Source: Chondrus crispus (Eukaryota; Rhodophyta; Florideophyceae; Gigartinales; Gigartinaceae). Taken from it: a DNA stretch of 64,000 bases. Under the pieces are notes generated by a model that ran no database searches, was not told the origin of the DNA, and saw only the letters and a program-made list of their open reading frames with translations. Positions within the stretch are counted from its first letter, which is position 1; the number at the start of each line of letters is the position of its first letter. Position numbers and translations under genes: made by a program. The stretch covers positions 1 to 64,000 of the forward strand of contig NW_005178804.1 in NCBI RefSeq assembly GCF_000350225.1. The letters run 5' to 3'. This document shows, piece after piece, positions 1-10,702 of the stretch.

Positions 1-2906
1 GAGAACTTTACGTTCTCGACATCGTCAGTGACATCGGATCTGCACATGCTGCCACCCTGCAAACGTGGCATGAGCGCTTTGCACATGTGCATTCTCAAGG
101 TATTGCTTCGATGATTCGTGACAATGTGGTAAGTGGAGTCAAACTACTTGGTAATGAGGCTAACAAAATCAACAATACTGACAATGATTGCATCTCTGAA
201 AAATGTTCTGCGTGCGTCTACGGCAAAGCTACTCGATCTGTGATCCCAAAAGAGCGGTCCTCGAGGCGGGCATACTTCTGTCTAGACTTAGTTCACTCTG
301 ATGTTTGTGGCCCCTTAGAGGTGCAGTCCATTGGTGGTGCCAAGTACTTCATTACCTTCATAGATGATCACTCAAACTGGTCAGTAGTGTACCCTATGCA
401 CCATAAATCAGAAGCATTTGAACGATACAAAATGTTTGCACAACTTGCTCAGACTCACACTGGTCGCAAGATCAAAGTGCTTCGCACCGATCGAGGTGGT
501 GAGTATCTGTCCACGGAGTTTAAGTCTTTTCTGATTGCAAATGGTACTCAGCATCAAATGACGACCGCGTACACACCGGAGCAAAATGGCGTCGCTGAAC
601 GACTGAACAGAACTTTGGTAAACTTGGTGCGCTCCATGCTAGCGCACAAGAAAGTTACAAAGGGGTTCTGGGCAGAAGCACTTCCCAATGCAGTGTACGG
701 TCGAAATCGAGTTACGTCACGTGCCATTCCCCCCAAGATGACCCCCTACCACTTATGGATGAAATCTGTGCCAAATGTTGGTCATTTGCGTGTTTTCGGT
801 TCAAAGTGTTGGTATACATTACGAAAACACAACATCCAGAAACTTGACGCCCGTGCAAAGGAGGCAATGTTTCTGGGGTATGCTGAAAATACGAAAGCTT
901 ACAAGTTGTGGGATGGTGATTTGCACAAAGTGATCGTATCCAGAGATGTTACTTTTGACGAGTCCACGGGAGGCAAATCTGGTGAACCGATGGATACAAA
1001 CGAGGAGGCTACAACTGATGATGACACAATCAACTTGAACATCGATGAGGAAGTTGCAGAAAATGATGCAGTGGCATCAGAAGTATCATCGCCGGATGAA
1101 CAACAAGACTCTGATGAATCCTCCAACTCCTCCGCAACTGCAGGGGAGGACGAAACTACCGAAACAGTTGAGCAACACGTAGTTGAGGAAGAAACGATTG
1201 ATCCGCCAACTAATCTCCGTCGGTCCACTCGCATTCGCAAAACGCCTGGGGCGTGGTGGGCAGCAGCTTTGGTGACTGCTGGACTCCTTAGCCACGCCCA
1301 TGTGATAACGGAAATCCCAAACTCGTACAAGCAAGCTATGGATTCTCCAAAAGCTCGCTTCTGGCAGAAGAGCATCGACAAAGAACTTGCTTCACAACAC
1401 AAAAACAAAACATGGACACTTGTTCCAAGATCTCAAGCATCAAACATCCTGACGTCCAGGTGGGTTTTCGGAGTGAAGCAACTTCCTGACGAGTCCGGAA
1501 AATTAGTCGAAACTGCAAAGGGACGTCTTGTGGCACGAGGCTTTCAACAAGTAGAAGGCATCGATTACACTGAAACTTTCGCCCCTGTCATCAAGTTCAC
1601 AACTATCCGTCTGCTGCTGGCACTGGTTGCGCACTTTGACCTTGAGCTGCATCAGATGGACGTGGTGACTGCCTTCCTCAACGGTGACCTTCACGAAGAA
1701 ATCTACATGGAGCAACCTGAAGGATGCATCGACAAAGTCAAACCTGATTCGGTGTGTAAACTTTTGAAAGCAATCTATGGTCTTAAGCAAGCCCATCGCC
1801 AATGGCATAGTAAGATCGATGAGTTTCTGATCACTGAACTTGGTTTCAACACTACACGCAGCGACCCATGTCTTTAAATTCGACGTCAAGGCAATGTCAT
1901 CATGATTATCGCGTTGTACGCGGACGATCTGCTGCTAGCTGGAAGTGACTTGGAGGCCATATTATGGATGAAAAATGAACTCAACAAACGATTCGATATG
2001 AAAGACCTTGGCGAAGCGAAGACTTGTATTGGTCTAGAGATCGACCGTATACGTTCTAAACACGTCCTGACCGTCACGCAGTCGAAGTATGCCCAAGCAG
2101 TACTGAAACGGTTCAAAATGTCGGCATGCAATCCTTGCGTTACTCCGATGGAACAGTCTCGACATGTCACAATGCAAGTGGCCGAAACTGGCACTGATGA
2201 CAACCCATGCTTTGAACCATATCGTCAGGCCATTGGATGTCTAATGTTCCTAATGGTCGGGACCCGCCCCGATACTGCGTTTGCCATTGGAAAGTTATCT
2301 CAACACTGTGCCGACCCTCACGAGTCGCACTGGTCAGGTGTGAAACGTGTTTTGAGATACTTGCGTGGGTCCCAGCATCTTGGAATAGTGTTTGGTAAAG
2401 ATGATCTTGGTACGGAACTTCATGGGTATAGCGACGCAGATTGGGGTGGATGCCTTGAATCACGGAAATCAACGAGTGGGTACGTGTTCAAGCTTTGTGA
2501 TGGACCTATCAGTTGGGCTTCCCGGAAACAAACAGTAGTTGCAAAGTCTACTTGTGAGGCAGAATACATCGCACTCAGTGAAGCATGCAAAGAGGCCGCG
2601 TGGCTTCGACGCTTCCATGCCGATGTACTTGGTGCGAATTCGGATCCAACAATTCGCGTTGGATGTGACAACGCTGGTACGATTGCGTTTGCTCAGAACG
2701 AATCTACAAATCGTCGCAACAAGCACATTGATATTACGTATCATTTTGTTCGAGATGCGGTGCAGCGAAAACAGGTCACATTGTACCATTGTCCGACAAC
2801 AGAAATGCCAGCCGATATGCTGACCAAACCACTTGGCCGCATGCTGTTTGAAAAGTTCGTGGGCATGGTTGGGCTTTCCGAGTGCAAAGCTGCCCAAAGC
2901 ATGTGA
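1..2906 (+). pseudogene. Copia-X copy A: 3' part of gag-pol (integrase, RT, RNase H) with a premature stop
   Basis: Polyprotein of a Ty1/copia retrotransposon; its 5' part lies outside the window. The frame is open from base 3. Seen in order: GAG-pre-integrase region (HERFAHVHSQG, CSACVYGKATRS), integrase catalytic motifs HSDVCGP (near 300), RTDRGGEY (near 490) and PEQNGVAERLNRT (near 580-610), an acidic S/E-rich linker, RT (ARGFQQVEGIDYTE near 1550; YADD near 1918) and RNase H (SDADWGG near 2440), ending at TGA 2904-2906. A TAA at 1875-1877 replaces the TAC (Tyr) codon of the intact copy (38550-38552) and separates the integrase/RT N-half from the RT C-half. The catalytic box reads YADD where the other copies have YVDD. 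The same stop occurs in the inverted copy at 7398-10036. Confidence 0.93.
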
Positions 2907-2917
2907 TGGAGGGGAGG
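2907..2917 (+). other. Polypurine tract of Copia-X copy A
   Basis: The purine-rich stretch GGAGGGGAGG lies between the RNase H stop codon and the LTR start. In copia elements this primes plus-strand cDNA synthesis. The other Copia-X copies have the same tract as TCGAGGGGAGG. Confidence 0.7.
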
Positions 2918-4181
2918 TATTGAAAATGTGCGACCACATGCTGTTATCTGGAAAGTGCAAAATCGAGTGACACGTGTACATGACTGCACAGTCCGGGCAT
3001 TCTTACCCATATCACGACATGACACGTGTAAAATCCCAGATTTTGGGGTTCCGCGGACGAAAGTGGCCTCTCGGAGGGTCATGCAAATTTGCATAGTTTT
3101 GCCAAGTGGAACCTTGGCCCGTAGCACTATAGACTACACAGGAAATACTGCAATTCTATTGGCCCTCAGGTCTAATGCTGCAAATCTATTGGTCGGGCGT
3201 TGTCCACGTGTGCGTCATTGGCCTTGTGATGTACTTTAAATGGCCTGTATATGCCATAATTACGTTGTTTTGGGGGTTTCAAGTGGTTTGCCATGGTTGT
3301 AATGGGTAATTGCATGGGGCCCCCGGGCGGGACACATGTATGCCGTGTACACATGTACACGTCGCCAGGTGGATTCGTGTACGTACACATGTACACGCAT
3401 CCAGGTGTATGCACATGAGGGTTTACAGTTTTACAGTGTCAGACTGTTTGCGATCCTGCGCGTGTCCGAGTACAGTACATGTGAATCAAAAGTACAACAA
3501 GTACTTCTCGCGAGAGGAATACAGTTGTGCGATTATTCTGTGTACGCGTCACGCTGTATGCGAGTCTTGCGTGAGCACGCGCCGTTGCACTGTGCTCTCG
3601 TCATGGTGCGCCGTTGGATGCAAGTTCATGACAGTACTCGTGTGATTCACATGTATTCTCATGTGAGTTGTGTAGAAAGTCTGGATGCACATTGTTATAA
3701 CTTGCCATAATTGTCTGACAGTGCTTGGCGAAATTAGTAAGGTGAGAAACAAGGATACGTATGGCGATTGTGATATGAAAGACGTTTGCGTTGTTGGAAA
3801 TAGACAAGTGCCAAGTTGTTCGTTGCACAACAATGAAGTCTGGCATGACTGGATGCAGATTAGTAAGGTGTGAAACAGTTGCATGCATAGGGCCATGGTT
3901 TACAGTCATTTGGAATGTGTAGAAATAGTTGTGAGCTAATAGTTACGAATCGATTCGTAAGGTGGAAATCGAACAGTATGGTCGGGCCACAAGAGGACCG
4001 CGCTTGGTCGCGCATAGTAGAGTATGGTTTACTGGGAGTCGGAGTAGAGCGATAGTGTAGCACTCGAAGTGTATAAGTATTGCAGGAAAACGGCTTCAAA
4101 GTAAACCTCGGCACCAACTCCTTCACTCACACACATCAACCTGCCCTCCTTCTTTCCCTTGCCCCTCCGAACCTACCATTA
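2918..4181 (+). repeat. Copia-X LTR, subtype 1, shared by two tandem copies
   Basis: About 1,264 bp, starting TATTGAAAATG and ending CTACCATTA. It follows pol and polypurine tract on the left and is followed at once by primer site and leader on the right. It therefore serves as 3' LTR of copy A and 5' LTR of the next copy. The inverted LTR at 48133-49395 is the same subtype; those at 29389-30639 and 39593-47970 are a diverged 1,251-bp subtype. It has ACACGTGT palindromes near 2970 and 3020 and three TAAGG motifs near 3737, 3865 and 3958. Confidence 0.88.
4067..4079 (+). promoter_or_regulatory. TATA-like core promoter in the Copia-X LTR
   Basis: AAGTGTATAAGTA lies about 105 bp before the LTR end. 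The same string occurs at the matching place in the Copia-Y LTR (near 11813) although the surrounding LTR differs. This fits a Pol II core promoter whose transcript starts within the last 100 bp of the LTR. The start site itself is not visible. Confidence 0.5.
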
Positions 4182-4195
4182 GGTTATGGGCACAG
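4182..4195 (+). other. Primer-binding site, half-tRNA(iMet) type
   Basis: GGTTATGGGCACAG abuts the LTR end. With one mismatch (A for C) it is the complement of the initiator tRNA-Met anticodon arm, CTGGGCCCATAACC. Drosophila copia is known to prime from the 5' half of this tRNA. The inverted copy at 48119-48132 has the unmutated form. Confidence 0.8.
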
Positions 4196-4558
4196 TCCCT
4201 CGCTATCGTTTCACTGCATGAGTCTGTCGTTCTCGTTCCGTTGTTTCTGCCGTCGTTGTCGCTGTCGTTTTCGCTGCCGTTTCTGGTCGTTCTTTCCGCT
4301 GGTCTTCTCGCTGTCGTTGTCGCTCTCGTTCTTGCCGTCGTTCTTGGTTTTGGTTTTCGCTGCTGCTGTCGTTCTTGCTCTCTTGTGTGAATTGGTTTTG
4401 GTCATCGCCCCCGCTGTCTTCGTTGTCTTCGTTCTTGGTTTGGCTTTTGTTCTTGCTGTGGTTCTTGCTGCTGTCTCTGTCTTTGGTCTTCGTCTTCGTT
4501 TCCGCTCCCGCTACCGCCGTCGTCATCAATCTCGCATTTGGATTTTCTTCGTTCTCTC
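4196..4558 (+). other. Pyrimidine-rich low-complexity leader of Copia-X
   Basis: Untranslated leader dominated by repeats of the type TCGTT/TGTCG/CTTGG on the plus strand. Open frames through it encode only F/L/V/S-rich or, on the other strand, K/N/E/Q-rich low-complexity peptides, which I regard as fortuitous. Copia-Y has a similar tract just after its own primer site. The stretch ends at the ATG proposed to start the spliced zinc-finger ORF. Confidence 0.6.
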
Positions 4559-5230
4559 ATGCAAAGTAAGTTTTGAGTTTCTTTCCATTTCCTACACATC
4601 TAAGTGATTGTCTTTGCACGTTTTGGTGGTTCTTAAGAGCAATAATTCCAAAATCTGTTACTGACGATTATCTTCATATTCCTTATTGTGAATACCTGTT
4701 CTTACGGGGTTGTGTTAGATCTGGAATTAGTACCGGTGCGCTCTGCGCCTGGGAAGCTGGTCACCGGTCGAACGATTCGGACATCGGAGGTCGTATCCGT
4801 TGAGGTGCTTGAGCCTGAGGATCAACCTTCACCTCGGCTCGCGCTTCCGGGTCCGTCCTCGAGTTGCGCACCATATAGGATTCCTCGTATTCCGCGCTCT
4901 GTTCCCGCACCAATAAAAAGAACTACGCATCGACTTTCTGCTCGGAAAGCGGCTGTTCTCGGGGATAAAGAGTTTAAGCGTGAGCGCAAGAGGAATCGTA
5001 AGGTGTGCCCGCGGTATAAGCGGTATTGTAAAGTGTGCGGCGTTAGTGGCAATAGTGCGAAGGCCTTTTACGACCACATTCAGTCTAGGTCTCATCGCAT
5101 TCAGGTTGCCAACGCTAAGGAGACTCCGCGTTGTATCCCTTGCAATCGCGTCTTTGAGTCTCACGGGCACCTAAAGTGCCACGAGAACGGTGCTGCACAC
5201 TTAAAGGTAGTTTGTGAACAGAATAGTTAG
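4559..5230 (+). CDS. Leader ORF of Copia-X: tandem C2H2 zinc-finger protein, probably spliced
   Basis: The downstream exon (4719-5228) encodes about 170 residues: a proline- and basic-rich N part, then two zinc fingers with identical spacing C-x2-C-x12-H-x5-H (first Cys codons at 5027 and 5132). That spacing is typical of U1-like/JAZ/matrin-type RNA-binding fingers. The exon frame has no ATG and is closed by a TAA at 4643. A canonical intron solves this: ATG CAA A at 4559-4565, donor GTAAGT at 4566, branch-like CTGAC at 4661-4665 and acceptor TTAG ending at 4718. Joining them reads M-Q-N-L-E-L-V-P-V in the zinc-finger frame. A second copy lies at 34773-35292. The ORF precedes gag; its role is unknown, perhaps nucleic-acid binding. 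Splicing is inferred, not observed. Confidence 0.65.
4566..4718 (+). other. Predicted 153-bp GT-AG intron in the Copia-X leader
   Basis: Donor AAA|GTAAGT, branch-point-like TTACTGAC 54-57 nt before the acceptor, acceptor TGTTAG|ATCTGG. Removing it places an ATG in frame with the zinc-finger exon. The later copy at 34773 begins 8-9 nt before this acceptor, so it cannot confirm the donor. Confidence 0.55.
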
Positions 5231-5302
5231 GGATTTCATCCAAATAAATTCACATATCTGTTCGCAAATTTCTCCTAGTGCAACTGCATAGTAATCATAT
5301 CG

Positions 5303-5367
5303 AACTTCTTAGACGGGTGGGCTTGCCATTGTGTTGACTATCGGTTAACGGCTTGGGATCCCCGAAC
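5303..5367 (+). other. 65-nt leader block shared by Copia-X and Copia-Y
   Basis: This block just upstream of gag matches 12944-13008 of Copia-Y at 63 of 65 positions, although the rest of the two leaders cannot be aligned and the gag coding sequences are clearly diverged. Core strings include GGGTGGGCTTGCCATTG and ATCGGTTAACGGCTTGGG. It is also in the copies near 35363-35427 and, inverted, 44839-44903. It may be a packaging, dimerisation or translation signal; function unknown. Confidence 0.75.
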
Positions 5368-5402
5368 GGATTTTCGAATACTTGAAGTTTATTTGCACTA
5401 AA

Positions 5403-6383
5403 ATGGAAGATCAAGGAGGAGGAGGATCCATCAGAATCGACAAACTGACGGACTCCAACTTCTACGTGTGGAAGCAGAAAATACAACTTCTGCTTGCTCT
5501 ACGTGATGTTGACCAATACATCGTTGACGGAAGAGTTCCAAGTGAGGAACGCGCGGAAGAGCGTAAGAAGTGGATCAGAGGTGACAGTAAAGCTAAAGCA
5601 CTGATTGGTCTCTCCCTATCAGATGAGCATCTTGAGCATGTACGTGATGTTGATACTGCTCATGAGATGTGGGAAGCTATTGTCAACGTGTTTGAGAGGC
5701 ACACTTTGCTGAACAAACTAGCTGCACGTCGTGAGTTCTACACTGTGAAGATGCTTTCCGGTGAAAAGGTGCTTGCATACATCAATCGTGTCAAGCAGCT
5801 GGCAGCCATCCTCAAGTCAATGAGCGTAAACATCGATGACAAGGAGATGGCCATGGCAGTGCTCAACGGTCTGCCTGCCCGTTTCGAGGCTCTCATCGTT
5901 GCACTTGATGCTCTCGGTAATGAGGAAAAGATATTCAGTTTGGACTTTGTGAAAAGTCGTGTGCTGCAGGAAGAGCAACGAGCAAACATGAAGTCTAGCT
6001 CCTCACAGACATCGGCTCTGGTTAATCGTGCCCCGAACAATCGGGACATAAACGATTACAAATGCACGAACTGCGGTCATACAGGCCATACGGCAACCCG
6101 CTGCTGGGGAAAGGATTTGAATGGGCGTCGCCCGGCTCCTCCTAGCACATATAAACCGCGTATGTCTCAGCGGAAACAATCTGCATTTGTCACACAGAAA
6201 CCTGATCCCGACATGGTTGTAAACAGCGTCGACTTCACATGTCTGATGTCGAAAGCTTCGCACACGAACGATATGGAGATGTCGCCTTCGTGGCTCGTAG
6301 ATTCAGCTTGTACAGCTCATATTACATATGACCGATCTTTGTTTCCAACGTATGAGCCACTTGAATCCGCCTCTGTTCAGATG
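5403..6383 (+). pseudogene. Copia-X copy B: Gag and start of protease, truncated
   Basis: The ATG at 5403 starts MEDQGGGGSIRIDKLTDSNF, a copia Gag (UBN2-type: FYVWKQKIQLLLALRDVD, then KWIRGDSKAKALIGLSL). A nucleocapsid zinc knuckle CTNCGHTGHTATRC lies near 6062-6103, and the aspartic-protease motif WLVDSACTAHIT near 6291-6325. This copy keeps the Gag N-terminus that copy 35464-39581 has lost. At 6383/6384 the sequence jumps into a Copia-Y LTR, with TG microhomology, so the frame ends three bases later. Everything from the protease onward is missing. Confidence 0.9.
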
Positions 6384-7133
6384 TGAAATATGTACACGGT
6401 TGCGGTGTACAGTACAATCTGAGCATGTTTCAGTTTTCTTCGCCCGACACGTGTATGACCTGGACACATGTCCTCATTACACTGTCGGACGTGTACAGTA
6501 CGCCTGCAGCCTTACAGACAAAGTGTAGAACCTTGGTGGCGGGTGCCTGGCACGTGCCAAAGGTTTACAGCGTCCATGGAGTGCAGCACGGGTACAGCAG
6601 GACACAAAGATACCGTTGCGCGAGTTTTGAATTCGTAAGGCAAAATGTGCACTGTTGTAATCGACAATGGACAGGACCTCACGAGAGATTCAGATTCATA
6701 AGGCAACGTGTGCGCTGTAAACAGTCCTTGCAGGATTGATTTGAATTCGTAAGGCAACGTGTGAGCTGTAAACGTGCCTTACGAATTTGTGCCACGCTGG
6801 ATTTGGAATAGTAAGGCAATTTGTGCTTTGCTGTGTTTTGTTGTACTGCCTTACTAATTTCTCGGTCATGACAGTGGTAATTCATAAGGCGGTTTTCTGT
6901 TCTGCTTGTTGGGCCATCGCCAGTTTGGCTGAGTAGCAAGACGGGCACATGTGTTAGAGCCAATACATTTGTAGTATATGTGTCGTAGTGTTTGGTAGTA
7001 GAGTTCTAGAAGATTGCAGAAGTGTATAAGTAGTGCCAGAAGTTGGCAACTCAAAGTAAATCGGTACCCAATCCTTCAACTTCACCTCATCAACCGTCCT
7101 TCGATTTCCCTTTGCCCCGCTGACCTTCCAGTA
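6384..7133 (+). repeat. Copia-Y LTR, 5'-truncated
   Basis: Matches the last three quarters of the complete LTR at 10987-11925 (from GTGAAATATGTACACGG) and ends with the same CTTCCAGTA. It carries the TAAGGC motif series and TATA-like GTGTATAAGTAG. No internal sequence follows; it abuts an inverted Copia-X LTR. Confidence 0.88.
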
Positions 7134-7386
7134 CACCCAATAGATTTGCAGTATTGCCTGTGTGGCCCGGCCCTATAACGGTTCGGGCCAAATGCAAAAT
7201 TTCGGCATTTATGCAAATTTGCATAACCCTCCAAAAGTCCACTTTCGTCCCCAGAACCCCAAAATCTGAAACTTTACACTTGTCATTTAGTGATATGGGG
7301 TGAATGTCCGGACCGTCGAGCCATGTACACGTGTCGCTCGATTTTGCACTTTCCAGATAACAGCATGTGGTCGCACATTTTCAATA
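7134..7386 (-). repeat. Copia-X LTR (subtype 2), start only, inverted
   Basis: Reverse complement of the first roughly 250 bp of the 1,251-bp subtype (compare 29389-29640), reaching the LTR start TATTG at 7386. It is followed on the same strand by the polypurine tract (7387-7397) and pol. It is the 3' LTR start of the minus-strand Copia-X copy that frames most of the window. Confidence 0.85.
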
Positions 7387-7397
7387 CCTCCCCTCCA

Positions 7398-10036
7398 TCA
7401 CATGCTTTGGGCAGCTTTGCACTCGGAAAGCCCAACCATGCCCACGAACTTTTCAAACAGCATGCGGCCAAGTGGTTTGGTCAGCATATCGGCTGGCATT
7501 TCTGTTGTCGGACAATGGTACAATGTGACCAGTTCTCGCTGCACCGCATCTCGAACAAAATGATACGTAATATCAATGTGCTTGTTCCGACGATTTGTAG
7601 ATTCGTTCTGAGCAAACGCAATCGTACCAGCGTTGTCACATCCAATGCGAATTGTTGGATCCGAATTCGCACCAAGTACATCGGCATGAAAGCGTCGAAG
7701 CCACGCAGCCTCTTTGCATGCTTCACTGAGTGCGATGTATTCTGCCTCACAAGTAGACTTTGCAACTACTGTTTGTTTCCGGGAAGCCCAACTGATGGGC
7801 CCATCACAAAGCTTGAACACGTACCCACTCGTTGATTTTCGTGATTCAAGGCATCCACCCCAATCTGCGTCGCTATACCCATGAAGTTCCGTACCAAGAT
7901 CATCTTTACCAAACACTATTCCAAGATGCTGGGACCCACGCAAGTATCTCAAAACACGTTTCGCACCTGTCCAATGCGACTCGTGAGGGTTGGCACAGTG
8001 TTGAGATAACTTTCCAATGGCAAACGCAATATCGGGGCGGGTCCCGACCATTAGGAACATTAGACATCTAATGGCCTGACGATATGGTTCAAAGCATGGG
8101 TTGTCATCAGTGCCAGTTTCGGCCACTTGCATTGTGACATGTCGAGACTGTTCCATCGGAGTAACGCAAGGATTGCATGTCGACATTTTGAACCGTTTCA
8201 GTACTGCTTGGGCATACTTCGACTGCGTGACGGTCAGGACGTGTTTAGAACGTATACGGTCGATTTCTAGACCAATACATGTCTTCGCTTCGCCAAGGTC
8301 TTTCATATCGAATCGTTTGTTGAGTTCATTTTTCATCCATAATATGGCCTCCAAGTCACTTCCAGCTAGCAGCAGATCGTCCACGTACAACGCGATAATC
8401 ATGATGACATTGCCTTGACGTCGAATTTAAAGACATGGGTCGCTGCGTGTAGTGTTGAAACCAAGTTCAGTGATCAGAAACTCATCGATCTTACTATGCC
8501 ATTGGCGATGGGCTTGCTTAAGACCATAGATTGCTTTCAAAAGTTTACACACCGAATCAGGTTTGACTTTGTCGATGCATCCTTCAGGTTGCTCCATGTA
8601 GATTTCTTCGTGAAGGTCACCGTTGAGGAAGGCAGTCACCACGTCCATCTGATGCAGCTCAAGGTCAAAGTGCGCAACCAGTGCCAGCAGCAGACGGATA
8701 GTTGTGAACTTGATGACAGGGGCGAAAGTTTCAGTGTAATCGATGCCTTCTACTTGTTGAAAGCCTCGTGCCACAAGACGTCCCTTTGCAGTTTCGACTA
8801 ATTTTCCGGACTCGTCAGGAAGTTGCTTCACTCCGAAAACCCACCTGGACGTCAGGATGTTTGATGCTTGAGATCTTGGAACAAGTGTCCATGTTTTGTT
8901 TTTGTGTTGTGAAGCAAGTTCTTTGTCGATGCTCTTCTGCCAGAAGCGAGCTTTTGGAGAATCCATAGCTTGCTTGTACGAGTTTGGGATTTCCGTTATC
9001 ACATGGGCGTGGCTAAGGAGTCCAGCAGTCACCAAAGCTGCTGCCCACCACGCCCCAGGCGTTTTGCGAATGCGAGTGGACCGACGGAGATTAGTTGGCG
9101 GATCAATCGTTTCTTCCTCAACTACGTGTTGCTCAACTGTTTCGGTAGTTTCGTCCTCCCCTGCAGTTGCGGAGGAGTTGGAGGATTCATCAGAGTCTTG
9201 TTGTTCATCCGGCGATGATACTTCTGATGCCACTGCATCATTTTCTGCAACTTCCTCATCGATGTTCAAGTTGATTGTGTCATCATCAGTTGTAGCCTCC
9301 TCGTTTGTATCCATCGGTTCACCAGATTTGCCTCCCGTGGACTCGTCAAAAGTAACATTTCTGGATACGATCACTTTGTGCAAATCACCATCCCACAACT
9401 TGTAAGCTTTCGTATTTTCAGCATACCCCAGAAACATTGCCTCCTTTGCACGGGCGTCAAGTTTCTGGATGTTGTGTTTTCGTAATGTATACCAACACTT
9501 TGAACCGAAAACACGCAAATGACCAACATTTGGCACAGATTTCATCCATAAGTGGTAGGGGGTCATCTTGGGGGGAATGGCACGTGACGTAACTCGATTT
9601 CGACCGTACACTGCATTGGGAAGTGCTTCTGCCCAGAACCCCTTTGTAACTTTCTTGTGCGCTAGCATGGAGCGCACCAAGTTTACCAAAGTTCTGTTCA
9701 GTCGTTCAGCGACGCCATTTTGCTCCGGTGTGTACGCGGTCGTCATTTGATGCTGAGTACCATTTGCAATCAGAAAAGACTTAAACTCCGTGGACAGATA
9801 CTCACCACCTCGATCGGTGCGAAGCACTTTGATCTTGCGACCAGTGTGAGTCTGAGCAAGTTGTGCAAACATTTTGTATCGTTCAAATGCTTCTGATTTA
9901 TGGTGCATAGGGTACACTACTGACCAGTTTGAGTGATCATCTATGAAGGTAATGAAGTACTTGGCACCACCAATGGACTGCACCTCTAAGGGGCCACAAA
10001 CGTCAGAGTGAACTAAGTCTAGACAGAAGTATGCCC
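7398..10036 (-). pseudogene. Copia-X outer copy: integrase to RNase H, premature stop
   Basis: Minus-strand pol running from the integrase (first intact codons near 10036) through DDE motifs, acidic linker, RT (YVDD near 8385) and RNase H to the stop at 7398. It has the same TAA as copy A (8427-8429). It also shares residues peculiar to copy A (LPNAVYGRNRV; YTLRKHN), so the two copies form an inverted repeat of about 2.65 kb at roughly 99% identity by eye. At 10036 it stops inside the codons for RAYF and meets a Copia-Y LTR. The upstream remainder of the same frame resumes at 49396. Confidence 0.9.
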
Positions 10037-10489
10037 TGTTGTAATTCTACGACCACTTGCTGATATGCATGACACACGACGACAGGTATGACACGTGTAA
10101 CAGCAAAAACACTCCGCATGACGAGCTGAGCAAGTTTGATTTTCAACGTGTACACGTGTGTTTTCTGTACACGGTTGCACTCTACAGTACTTCAGGAGCA
10201 CGTTTGGTTTTCAACGTGTACACGTGTGAAATATGTACACGGTTGCACTGTACAGTACAATCTGAGCATGTTTCATTTTCTCTGCCCGACACGTGTATGA
10301 CCTGGACACATGTCCTCATTACACTGTCGGACGCCTACAGTACGCCTGCAGTCTTACAGACAAAGTATAAAACCTTGGTGGCGGGTGCCTGGCGCGTGCC
10401 AAAGGTTTACAGCGTCCATGGAGTGCAGCACGGGTACAGCAGGACACAAAGATACCGTTGCGCGAGTTTTGAATTCGTAAGGCAAAGTG

Positions 10490-10596
10490 TGATGTTAAAA
10501 TCGAGGTCTGAAAAATCTGCCGCAAAAATTCGTTAACCACTAGGCCACAGGCGCTGGCTTCTTGGTGTCCCCTTGGGCGCGCTCACTATTTCAACA
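10490..10596 (-). repeat. TRIM 3' LTR
   Basis: 107 bp with TG...CA ends. It differs from the copy at 10757-10863 at two positions, and contains the same A-box match at 10537-10547. Confidence 0.87.
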
Positions 10597-10702
10597 CTCC
10601 CCCTCGACCAAGGGACGCCAAACACACGGCGCGGGTCACTGCACAACACACAGGCAGGTACGTTCCCAAGTGTGACACAAACAAACATTGCGCCGCCCAA
10701 GT

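Noticed and set aside
899-1408. Antisense ORFs of 60-170 codons over copia integrase, linker and RT (also 8896-9405, 37574-38056, 42543-42947 and similar)
   Set aside because: They recur wherever the acidic linker or RT is present, have no motif, and are shadows of the sense frame.
4080-4607. 175-codon plus-strand ORF in the Copia-X leader
   Set aside because: F/L/V/S low-complexity product of the polypyrimidine tract; it runs through LTR, primer site and intron.
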